Positions 36,801 through 40,954 of a DNA stretch of 64,000 nt are shown here, in pieces. Source of the DNA: Plutella xylostella (taxonomy: Eukaryota > Arthropoda > Insecta > Lepidoptera > Plutellidae); contig NC_063994.1 in assembly GCF_932276165.1 (NCBI RefSeq), forward strand, positions 248,001 to 312,000. Reading direction: 5' to 3'. The stretch's first letter is position 1, and the number at the start of each line of letters is the position of its first letter. The notes under the pieces are model-generated. The model ran no database searches. It had not been told where the DNA came from and saw only the letters and a list, made by a program, of their open reading frames with translations. A program made the translations under genes and the position numbers.

Positions 36801-37453
36801 CCCGCGCCGCCCGCCCTCACCGGGTACCGCCCGCCCGTAGGCAGATATACGTGAGTGTCTTTATTATGTTGTTAAAAAATTACGGTGCAACTGTACTTTG
36901 TAAAATATATGACGTTTGATTGACAGATGCCTGGTAATAGAGTTTTGGTTTTCTCTTGAAATAAACAAATGTCAAATAAAAGGTATGGATTTAACAGCTG
37001 TCATAGGGCTCATGCTATATTTTACAAAGTATATTAGTCGGTCGGCTTGCCAAGATGTGAAGTTTGAAGTCACTTTGACAGAAGTTAAGGCTTTAGTTAA
37101 AATCTTTAAATCTTTTAAAATCAAACTACAAATGAAAATAGTTAATGCAAACGTTTTCCATACAAATCAAACGTCTAACACCCCAAAATGTCATTTATTT
37201 TTCTATTTTCCTCAAATTAGTTAACTCTGACCTCGTATAATCCCCAAACAGCCACTCTAACCCCCTTTCCCCCCTTCACAGTCGAGTCCGAACCCTCTAC
37301 GCGTGCCTCGGCGAGAGCGACGGCGAGCTGTCCTTCGAGCCGAACCAGATCATAACCAACGTGGCCCCGAGCGGCGAGCCGGGCTGGCTGCGCGGCACGC
37401 TCAACGGCCGAGCCGGGCTCGTGCCAGAGAACTACGTGGAGCCCCTGCCCTGA
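3847..37453 (+). CDS. Graf: GRAF-family Rho GTPase-activating protein (ARHGAP26/42, Drosophila Graf type), 3' ten exons
   Basis: Exons: 3847-3944, 4333-4521, 4862-4986, 12352-12542, 13012-13117, 15242-15454, 35832-35871, 36183-36351, 36745-36850, 37282-37453 (stop TGA). All junctions keep phase, giving 468 codons before the stop. Exons 1-2 give a PH domain (start AFGTTWTKQYATYEK; end AAWLHALSATRQPQ). Exons 3-6 give RhoGAP: EQGLYR carries the arginine finger, whose codon is split between exons 3 and 4, followed by KNLMSVSNVAVCFGPTLLR. Exons 7-9 are a Ser/Pro linker. Exon 10 is an SH3 domain (TLYACLGESDGELSFEPNQI, PENYVEPLP) ending the protein. PH-GAP-SH3 in this order is the GRAF/oligophrenin layout; the family's N-terminal BAR domain should be upstream of the window. 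Family members stimulate GTP hydrolysis on RhoA/Cdc42 at membranes and focal adhesions. The introns are bloated by transposons. Uncertain: the exact paralogue and unseen alternative exons. Confidence 0.88.
4075..4155 (+). repeat. LEP1-like Helitron fragment
   Basis: ATTAACGTAGGCTACTTTTT and GGAATTCCCACGGG match the 3' half of the full LEP1-like element at 42054-42259. It is a decayed fragment in the first GRAF intron of the window. Confidence 0.55.
4649..4719. repeat. perfect 33-bp stem hairpin (foldback element)
   Basis: Arm 1 (4649-4681, starts TTGGATAAAACCGATCTGTC) is the exact reverse complement of arm 2 (4687-4719), with a 5-nt loop. No mismatch exists over 33 bp. It lies in a GRAF intron. 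It could be a young foldback MITE or the relic of a palindromic insertion; no target duplication is obvious. Confidence 0.8.
5054..5139 (+). pseudogene. tandem partial copy of GRAF exon 3 (RhoGAP arginine-finger exon)
   Basis: This 86-nt block repeats 4901-4986, 153 bp downstream, with the same donor and a similar following intron. Twelve substitutions fall in eleven codons and all are synonymous, so the copy still encodes VLDENGFTFVRTII...EQGLYR. It lacks the first 39 nt of the parent exon, and no pyrimidine tract or credible acceptor precedes it. A third, shorter trace starts near 5211. It is not expected to splice as it stands, yet it shows no protein-level decay. Confidence 0.85.
5584..8011 (-). 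CDS. CR1-like ORF2, distal endonuclease and reverse transcriptase part
   Basis: After the TTAA insertion the frame resumes with NPEDSFVVLGDFNIRYASWN, the core endonuclease motif. RT blocks follow: YTDYAKAFDKISH, SSGVPQGSHLGPLLFIIFIN and YADDNKI, the last holding the catalytic aspartates. The frame is open to the stop at 5584-5586 with no internal stop. A minus-strand reading that begins at 8097 takes its first residues from the inserted TTAA element, not from this retrotransposon. The protein would reverse-transcribe its own RNA at a nicked target. It is disabled here because the N-terminal endonuclease part is 2.7 kb away. Confidence 0.88.
8016..10691. mobile_element. TTAA-flanked non-autonomous element, copy B (complete, 2676 bp)
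   Basis: It is bounded by TTAA at 8012-8015 and 10692-10695. The left end GGGTCTGCAATAGGG and right end GTACGGGCCC match copy C (15605 and 27565). Removing the element plus one TTAA restores the retrotransposon endonuclease frame (SIYL joined to NPEDSF), which fixes both ends to the base. Terminal symmetry is limited to about GGGYC. No transposase is encoded, so mobilisation would need enzyme in trans. It is the only copy here that is complete and uninterrupted. Confidence 0.85.
10693..11134 (-). CDS. CR1-like ORF2, N-terminal endonuclease part (interrupted)
   Basis: The ATG at 11134 opens with MANSISIYYQNVCGLRTK, a typical start of an apurinic-like endonuclease of non-LTR elements, and CLTESWLLPGIFDSEL follows. 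The reading continues to SNSIYL and then runs into the TTAA element. It is continuous in frame with 8011-5584 once that insertion is removed. The start codon overlaps the stop of the preceding hydrophobic ORF (ATGGCTAA). I prefer this start to an upstream in-frame ATG because element no. 2 begins ORF2 at the equivalent place. Confidence 0.82.
11127..11351 (-). CDS. hydrophobic middle ORF of CR1-like element no. 1 (74 aa)
   Basis: It starts at ATG inside ATGA, where TGA is the ORF1 stop, and ends at TAA inside ATGGCTAA, where ATG is the ORF2 start. The product is membrane-like, with hydrophobic runs such as CIVFLIIVFIRVLV and LADLLIIYGLVYIIY. No known domain is recognised. Element no. 2 has a longer hydrophobic frame at the same place. 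The overlaps suggest coupled translation, but an AT-rich spacer that is open by chance is possible. Confidence 0.5.
   Translation of the reverse strand: MSVAFIFCYICDLFPWNLNCIVFLIIVFIRVLVESGGTFIFHKLATGAFWNVLADLLIIYGLVYIIYSYTFTNG
11348..12289 (-). CDS. CR1-like ORF1 protein (313 aa)
   Basis: Presumed nucleic-acid-binding ORF1 protein of a non-LTR retrotransposon. It has a Lys/Pro/Gln-rich N-terminus, a coiled-coil stretch around residues 65-130 (EEIGKSFERLETKLSNL), then a conserved RRM-like and C-terminal module starting SRRSNVEIVGIPETKNENL and including NIIVRFLRRYKKDDF and IYFNDHLT. The last 150 residues match ORF1 of element no. 2, but the PHD-type zinc finger of that protein is absent. The frame is intact. 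Confidence 0.8.
   Translation of the reverse strand: MSYDNVECQNVTMRSKASTANQKTSATTKKPPNNPQKPAATSDIQKPACNLQKLPGNVHKSPTKSHTITQDDIRRIIREEIGKSFERLETKLSNLSTDISTLKESVQFISGEYDKVVQRLEKIEKDHKSVSSVPATVSELHKSVISVSNNINSGEQWSRRSNVEIVGIPETKNENLMAIVSQIAQKANIQLNPEVDIDFVTRVAPLSKDNKAKPKNIIVRFLRRYKKDDFHSRMRSLKDLKAQDVGFVNNTSRIYFNDHLTTANKLLLQRTKKRASEMQYKYVWIRNCSIMVRKTDASPVLVISGDDDLKKMK
12895..12965 (-). repeat. SINE/LINE tail fragment
   Basis: Read on the minus strand it gives AAACCCTTGC...TTGGAAGGAGACCC and CAGCAGTGGGGACGTGATGGG, the 3' module also present at 55345-55402 and 29755-29840. It lies in a GRAF intron. Confidence 0.7.
13165..14845 (+). mobile_element. 5'-truncated Jockey-like non-LTR retrotransposon with RT ORF
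   Basis: The frame 13208-14557 (449 codons) begins at MKYYRPIALISIFSKIFEK, partway into the RT, and runs on through MDMKKAFDLVDH, INRGVPQGSTLGPLLFLLYIN, the catalytic FADDS and a C-terminal domain (NIIRYGIIFWGN-type motif). It is closely similar to the fragment at 1333-3552. The 3' end has an AT-rich UTR and a TTTGAC repeat tail at about 14818-14837. The truncation is typical of incomplete reverse transcription. It lies in the same orientation as GRAF in an intron. Confidence 0.88.
16681..16810 (-). repeat. 3' LTR of gypsy element
   Basis: By eye it is identical to 25793-25922. On the minus strand it starts TATTAGG, carries AATAAA, and ends CTTAACA. Confidence 0.9.
16865..17130 (-). pseudogene. 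C-terminal end of gypsy pol, severed by insertion
   Basis: The minus-strand frame NTQFSFREGEELVGHFNSPS to DIPRVDYRKLF then stop lies between the CR1-like tail and the 3' LTR. Its position makes it the natural end of the gag-pol frame interrupted near 21935. It is a low-complexity, Ser/Pro/Glu-rich tail with no recognised domain. Confidence 0.65.
17359..20217 (-). CDS. CR1-like ORF2: endonuclease and reverse transcriptase (952 aa)
   Basis: The endonuclease occupies about residues 1-230 (SVFYQNVRGLRTK, SESWLLPGIFDSEL, FLIIGDFNITNGKW, THHPP). The RT lies in about residues 480-760, with YTDYSKAFDKISH, SSGVPQGSHLGPLLFNIFIN and YADDTKIF holding the catalytic Asp pair. A C-terminal region with FVRSVLEYASTVWNPQY follows. 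Product role: nick the target DNA and prime cDNA synthesis from the element RNA. The start ATG at 20217 overlaps the end of the upstream hydrophobic frame. A GC-rich stretch (19430-19560, 19930-20000) contrasts with the AT-rich remainder. No stop or frameshift is seen. Confidence 0.92.
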   Translation of the reverse strand: MAALSVFYQNVRGLRTKTNTFLKNVSSETYDLICVSESWLLPGIFDSELVDSRYSVYRTDRDYVGRNMSLGGGTLVAARRALAADSRDVRAPPAMPDADITCVNIRISEPPLNNLLRIYCCYFPHNADQVNSELAFFEFISDLFIECPDDKFLIIGDFNITNGKWHPAPQSSNCYVLENPSEDSLTYNISTFLSFTNFTQHNFLLNHNNRMLDLVVSNMSCSVEGAEGLVPADTHHPPLRARVLAVPAPPALPPAPRTVRRFHAADYNIINTALASVNWEQHLSVDCIEVAVDNFYTVVNDIIHRFIPSRVVRNEMKYPRWYSKPLISLINKKNKIHKKWKIYNRLSDYENYSSLRRMQKKLEKDCFNAFISNAEDNIKINSKHFWSYIKSRKSINEIPHTIYFGESSIGLDGQSIANIFNTFFHSVFEKDQIADNIPDNKNYLNNTTILCSVDISIDLVEKYLKMLDTSKGCGPDGLHPLFLQRCHRQLSTPITVLFRMSLDTCVVPVKWKQSLVTPIYKGGGDKHNVCNYRGISKLNVIPKLFEKIIYDVMFPSVRPYLINSQHGFINRKSTESNLCEYIDSVLNALDEGFQVDAVYTDYSKAFDKISHNLLVKKLDLFGIHGNLLRWLVSYLKNRSQAVSIKGYTSSFIPISSGVPQGSHLGPLLFNIFINDVTNILNNSDSLLYADDTKIFIKVKSIEDCHNFQSDLNNLLNYCELNKISLNIDKCCVISFTRKRNHILYDYNFNHKSLRRVTEVRDLGVHLDSELSFRKHFDIITAKAYKMLGFIFRQSKDFKQPNTLILLFNSFVRSVLEYASTVWNPQYLNHIYNIERIQNKFIKRLKYKFKFFDTSCFLSLENRREMRDQMFLYKIINHYVDSPYLLSRIYLYCKYNSRHQKAFVIQNCSRNYTKNRFVIRACENYNKLHKQADLFHEKPLCYKKKIMSSYLKN
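20204..20779 (-). CDS. hydrophobic middle ORF of CR1-like element no. 2 (191 aa)
   Basis: It lies between ORF1 (stop at 20800-20802) and ORF2 (start at 20217), and its TAG stop lies 14 nt inside ORF2. I start it at the first ATG after ORF1 (20779), although the frame is open further upstream inside ORF1. It has several hydrophobic stretches: MLLLPFAIAFVTCYCYLY at the start, a middle one (LMIGLLFLFNF) and a C-terminal one (GVMILFLSIWFLLLMAYLF). No family is recognised. Element no. 1 has a smaller hydrophobic frame in the same position. Confidence 0.5.
   Translation of the reverse strand: MLLLPFAIAFVTCYCYLYKRLQTPALLLCANCNGTNTTDNAPHFIVSLAQHALKVIFIRACFFYSFDRLTCFAAASGHALTLPSVSLNEFVYPIKNISLNAYSILMIGLLFLFNFNNPDYRLRTIIKSYRIILRIILYLIDAKNIYLFFKFSLAHCVKSGVMILFLSIWFLLLMAYLFKVILFIQCSHGSA
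20800..21792 (-). CDS. CR1-like ORF1 protein with PHD-type zinc finger (330 aa)
   Basis: The N-terminus (residues 4-57) has the spaced Cys/His pattern of a PHD finger (CVPANCATCADNVGHGPDCS, CKSRYHFSC, WICSSC). Next is a coiled coil of about 100 residues, then the RRM-like block (RKSNIQINGVPQKQGENL, PIIVKFQARYKKDDF) and a C-terminal domain (IYANDHLS). It probably binds element RNA as a trimer-like particle component. It is homologous to ORF1 at 11348-12289 except for the zinc finger. Confidence 0.85.
   Translation of the reverse strand: MPKACVPANCATCADNVGHGPDCSSCKSRYHFSCAGISERGYDRLGTGKATWICSSCRDKQVKPPTDLDTTWTSKAEPKQTAGKEDMLLQMSQQMDVILKKLDSVSSIEADIKEMKGDIMVLNSNLSKSIEELTHRISDVENRVTEVEQLRSEVNELRKTVADLTEDNSRNEQWVRKSNIQINGVPQKQGENLISILSRLADYCNFSLKPDTDIDFITRIATKNDTDVKRPKPIIVKFQARYKKDDFLAALRKMKGIKCSDIGFVGVDDRIYANDHLSTKNRYLLQQAKAKVKAKNYAFCWVRNCTVMVRRNEKSPIIYITSANALKKIT
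21936..25748 (-). pseudogene. gypsy gag-pol polyprotein, truncated by CR1-like insertion
   Basis: The single frame from 25748 contains gag (residues 1-190), two CCHC zinc knuckles (217-230 CAVCKRKNHKTSEC, 237-250 CKKCNSKGHLRKMC), protease (DSGS at 297-300), RT with FLDD at 577-580, RNase H (TEDASNFGLG, LRTDHKPL), and integrase with an HHCC-like head (HTSHLGIVKTKAL, CSICVC) and DDE core (LDFLGPID, VSDNGTAMTSD, PASNGQAES). The frame is intact as far as the insertion near 21935. Beyond it the frame runs by chance to 21606, so the last residues there are not gypsy. The remaining C-terminus is at 16865-17130. One gag-pol frame without a frameshift fits some insect gypsy clades. Confidence 0.9.
25793..25922 (-). 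repeat. 5' LTR of gypsy element
   Basis: Same 130 bp as 16681-16810 with no visible difference, which implies recent insertion. It is very short for an LTR, yet carries an AATAAA and the LTR ends. Confidence 0.9.
27667..27785 (+). pseudogene. tandem partial copy of GRAF exon 6 (end of RhoGAP domain)
   Basis: The block repeats 15336-15454 plus its donor (AG|GTTAGT) and about 60 bp of following intron, including the CCGCTAGATGGCG motif. The frame is open: ASILEIKCYNVIVETLIENF and onward. Roughly ten synonymous and six non-synonymous codon changes separate it from the parent. A possible acceptor (GGATTCAG|T at 27664) precedes it but lacks a strong pyrimidine tract and would give a different phase. 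It was separated from its parent by the TTAA/gypsy/CR1 nest. Confidence 0.8.
28012..28055 (+). pseudogene. second, shorter copy of the GRAF exon 6 end
   Basis: GAGCCGCCGCCCGCTGTAG then AACGGACAGGCCAG|GTTAG matches the last 44 nt of exon 6 and its donor. It is followed by CCCTAGATGGCGCTG. Upstream of both copies lies the shared string CAGCGGGAACT, so a larger unit was duplicated. Confidence 0.75.
28100..35390. other. long GRAF intron segment without recognised gene
   Basis: I see no supported coding exon here. The frames that exist are short, lack splice context and show no domain. Contents noted: poly-T/poly-A runs, a SINE-tail fragment at 29755-29840, an ACAGGGTGTTGCAAAT string at 30664 that resembles a transposon end, and several AT-rich stretches. 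Its length and lack of repeats compared with the 5' introns leave room for regulatory elements, but none can be proved by eye. Confidence 0.6.
29755..29840 (+). repeat. SINE/LINE tail fragment
   Basis: ACTAGGCCAGCGTGGTGGAC, then TTCATTGGAAGGAGACCCGT, then GGGGCGTGATGGGTCGCGAT is the same tail as at 55318-55402. Confidence 0.75.
35400..35465 (+). promoter_or_regulatory. CCAAT/TATA promoter-like block inside a GRAF intron
   Basis: CCAAT at 35404-35408 is followed by TATATAAA at 35428-35435, and about 25-30 bp further a pyrimidine-rich CCTCATTCC could be the start site. The surrounding 35380-35480 is GC-rich, unlike the AT-rich intron. An ATG frame follows at 35539. It lies 370 bp before GRAF exon 7, on the same strand. 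It could drive a short GRAF transcript or an unrelated small gene. Confidence 0.5.
35539..35670 (+). CDS. small cysteine-rich ORF (43 aa) downstream of intronic promoter-like block
   Basis: MIICLSGFVIAGLVLCFC is a hydrophobic, signal-anchor-like start. A short tail with six further cysteines follows (CDRRCSVCECVNYC). It is the first ATG after the TATA box. Alternatively a weak donor after 35573 (GG|GTTGGT) would join 12 codons in phase to GRAF exon 7 at 35832. No family is recognised. It may equally be an untranslated leader. Confidence 0.35.
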   Translation: MIICLSGFVIAGLVLCFCSTRSLLCDRRCSVCECVNYCNKVIV

Positions 37454-38640
37454 GCCACCCCTGCAGCGGGAGACTCCAGGGATTTGACTGGGAATGTTGA
37501 CCACCCCTGAAGGTGGACTCCAGGGGATTTAAGTGGAGGTATTGTGGAAGAAAATGCCGAGAAGTTGAGGGCAGGGAATTTGACTGCGAATATTTGCGTT
37601 AAGGAGTGATTGTAGATACTTTTGTAGTGTCGGTTTGTTTAGTGCAGAAATATTCTCAACCACCTGTCTTTTAGGTAAGCAGGTTATAGTGACCATATTG
37701 AAATCATTCCAAAAGGCGAGTGGTTGAGAATTAGTTACCAGGCTTTGAGTTTACGTTTTCTGGCATACAAAGTGGCGCCTCTATCGGAAATAACCGTGAA
37801 ACTTTGACAGAAAACGTATGCAGAGACGGAATAATTTTTACGTATTTAAAATCTGTACTTGGGATGCAGTTGTAGAATGCAAGTTGGGAATGTTATGTTA
37901 CCGATATCTGTACGATTGGAGATGTGATTGGATGTCAATTTACTAAGCCATATGTTATATACTTAAGTAGGGAAACTGATAGCATATCATAGCACATGCT
38001 TTGTCAATGTAACTAGTGTAAGAGGCTTTTACACGCAAACAAAAATGTCTGTTGTATTTCATAATATGTGCGCGGTGGCAGCTATAAGTACCTAGTTTTC
38101 GACTTATCATTCCAATGTTGTATTAAGATGTATTTTGCATGAAGGAACTAGCTGTCATACGTGACACTTTATGTGTGATTGTGGAAACTATAGTCGAGTC
38201 AATTTAATAGGCCACATTGACAGATGTCAAACACGTATGAACGTTGAACGGCTTCATATATGGGCTGTGTCTCTTTCCCTATAATTCAAAATATGTGTAT
38301 TTGCGTCCCACTGTCAAATGTGGCCTATTATTATGACTCTACTGTAGTGTAGTTAGCCCATAGAGGCGTAATCGAGAGGGGCTCCTAATATATTTATCTA
38401 AACTAATATACATAATGTTCGTAGTAATTTATTGAAGGGCAGGAGGCCGCATATCTTAGCGTAACGTCTTGTTAACTCTTTTGTACGTCTGTATATTTTG
38501 TATAATTGTAAATAAGCGTCTGTTGATATTTTTTAACTATTTATATTTTTAATTATTATACTTATGTTGTGAATATTTCTACCAAATATACTGTACTGTA
38601 CGTCCTTCGCGGATTTCGTATTAAAAAGAGATTTAATTAC
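37454..38640 (+). other. GRAF 3' untranslated region
   Basis: No ORF or repeat of note follows the SH3 stop codon for about 1.2 kb, until an ATTAAA at 38620-38625. AT content rises gradually, as in a long 3' UTR. Confidence 0.6.
38620..38625 (+). terminator. putative GRAF polyadenylation signal ATTAAA
   Basis: ATTAAA is followed by an A-rich then GT-rich stretch (GTGTGTTTTGTT at 38645). It is the best candidate before the next retrotransposon fragment. Confidence 0.5.
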
Positions 38641-38855
38641 TATTCGTGTGTTTTGTTCTATACCACCTTTTAATCTTAATGCGAGTATTACAAATGGCAT
38701 TAGATCATAGCTATATAAGTTGCTATAAAAATAATGAAATCTGTCAATTTAGTATCTAAGATAAAAATATAGACTTCATAATTGGATGGATGTGGCAAAA
38801 AATACGTGACCATCGAACGATTTCCTGAGCCACCCTGATAAGTACAATAAGAATG

Positions 38856-40185
38856 AAAGAGGACAAGTGGACTCCATATACACCGATTTAAAAAAAGCAT
38901 TTGATAAAGTAAATCATTCTTTGCTCTGTGTCAAATTGTCGTGTTATGGAGTCCATGGTAGCCTTCTCCGTTGGGTGGAATCATATCTACACAAAAGAAG
39001 CCAGTTGGTTGCTCTGGGGGGTTACAAATCCTCACCCGTTTTAATAGATTCCGGGGTTCCACAAGGATCTCATTTAGGCCCCTAATTTTTCGTAATTTTT
39101 ATAGATAGGTTATCGTGTAGGTGTCTCTTGTATGCAGATGACCTAAAAGTATTTCATAGCATCAAAACAGACTTTGACTGTACCCTGCTACAAAATGACG
39201 CTGATACGATATCAGAATGGTGTAATGCAAACTTTATGCACCTCAATGTGCGTAAATGTTGCATTATAACATTTACTAATAAAAAAAGTTACATCAAATA
39301 TGATTACGCGATAGAGGGCCAGACTTTGGAACGTAAAACTGTCGTGAAGGATCTTGGAATCCTTTTTGATAATAAACTTACATTTAGAGATCACTATGAC
39401 TATATAATTAACAATGCGTATAGTATGCTGGGGTTCATAGTTAGGTCGTCAAAAGGCTTTAAAAATCCTCACAGCTTCATCTATCTCTACAATGCCATTG
39501 TCCGCAGCACGCTTGAGTATGGCTCTACTATATGGTCACCAAATTACGAGATACCCTCCAAAAGGATTGAAGGTGTGCAAAGAAAAATGCTAAGGATTGT
39601 AAGTCACAAATCGGGCTATGGCCGTAGCTTGTCATCCTACAATGAAAGAATGACAACATTTAATGTAACGCCCCTTTATATTCGTCGGAAACAGCATGAT
39701 ATAATAAACCTTCATAAAATTATACATTCCTTTATAAACTCTCCCAACTTGATCTCCTTAATAAGATTTAACGCAAAACCCAACCTCCGTCATCCTAAAC
39801 CATTCCATATCCAAAGTTGTAACAATAATATATCTTTTTTCAATCCAATTGTAAGAATGTGCCGTCTGTATAATGACTTTGCCTGCTCTAAAGATTGTGA
39901 TGTTGATGTCTTCGATCCAAGAGTATATAAATTTAAAACGCTAGTTCGAAGCTTAAAACTTGAATAATTACTTGTATAATATTGATTTACTATTATTTAA
40001 TTTTGTATAAGCATTGCTGCTGTATACTTATAAACTTGTGTTAGCTTAAGATTTCCATGATGTGTATACATACCTAGGTAGTTAATCTAGTTCTTAATTA
40101 TATATATGAATACCTCTTCTCATGTTACGATTAATTGCTGTTTTGTGTACCATATTGTACAATAAAATAAAATAAAATAAGAAAT
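38856..40185 (+). pseudogene. 5'-truncated CR1-like reverse transcriptase fragment
   Basis: Frame 38867-39085 gives YTDLKKAFDKVNHSLL and DSGVPQGSHLGP, then a stop. Frame 39128-39967 resumes at the catalytic YADDLKVF and runs through the C-terminal domain (STLEYGSTIWSPNYE). A damaged link between them (39085-39127) disables it. The 3' end is an AATAA repeat at 40161-40180. It is related to, but clearly distinct from, the two CR1-like elements in GRAF introns. It lies between the convergent ends of GRAF and AIFM1. Confidence 0.88.
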
Positions 40186-40365
40186 AGACAAATAAATATG
40201 ATAGGTTTTTCTCACGTAGGCAAGTCGAAGACCCAGGACTCGGCGTCGGGGGCGGGGGACTCGAAGATGAAATCCGAAGGCATCTGGATGTTCACTCACA
40301 AAATTCACTTTGACTGTTTATAATAAAGTAAATAAATATAATGCCTACTCGCAGCTGGTGATATT

Positions 40366-40516
40366 TATAGTGCCACAAACTTATCTGTTCCGGTGAGAGC
40401 GAACTAAATTGGTCCATACCTCATTACTTACTGTACTAATGAATTTCATATTGACATAGATTATATGGACCAATTTAGTTCGCTCTCACCGGAACAGATA
40501 AGTTTGTGGCACTATA
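40366..40516. mobile_element. foldback MITE with perfect 53-bp terminal inverted repeats
   Basis: Arm 40366-40418 (TATAGTGCCACAAACTTATC...) is the exact reverse complement of 40464-40516. TA sits at both outer ends, as for Tc1/mariner-type insertions. The spacer is 45 bp. The perfect arms imply recent insertion or repair. Confidence 0.85.
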
Positions 40517-40539
40517 ACCGATATTTCCCCCTTTTTTAC

Positions 40540-40557
40540 CCCCCCCCCCCCCCCCCC
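40540..40557. repeat. poly-C tract
   Basis: An uninterrupted run of about 18 C follows a T/C-rich stretch, just outside the MITE. Its length may be unreliable in sequencing. Confidence 0.8.
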
Positions 40558-40851
40558 TTATCCGAACGGAGAGTAGTTTGTAAAAATTGACGTTCATCAG
40601 AAAAAAAAATATTTTTACGATGAATAAAAAAAATTGAGTCTGAGTTTAATTACGACCGCTCTGAATTACAATGGCAGAACATCATAACCAAGACTGACAT
40701 CTTGTCAAAGTAAAATTAACCTACCGTACAAAAAGGAGTAGATTGATTTCAATCTACCCACATACAAATATTAAAAGTCTTCGACCGATCGAACACAGCC
40801 CCTTTACACAGATTATACAGTAAATACAACAAAATTAATACATTATGTGCG

Positions 40852-40857
40852 TTTATT
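40852..40857 (-). terminator. putative AIFM1 polyadenylation signal AATAAA
   Basis: TTTATT on the plus strand is AATAAA for AIFM1, about 100 bp after its stop codon. Confidence 0.55.
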
Positions 40858-40954
40858 TGTAACTTATTTACATTAATAACTTATTTATCTTCGGTGGCAA
40901 CACTCGGCCTATCTATCGACTGTCACAACAATAACTGTCTATCCTCCGGACATG

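Noticed and set aside
37217..37504. Antisense gene opposite the SH3 exon
   Set aside because: No domain or splice context; the sense strand gives a complete SH3 ending.
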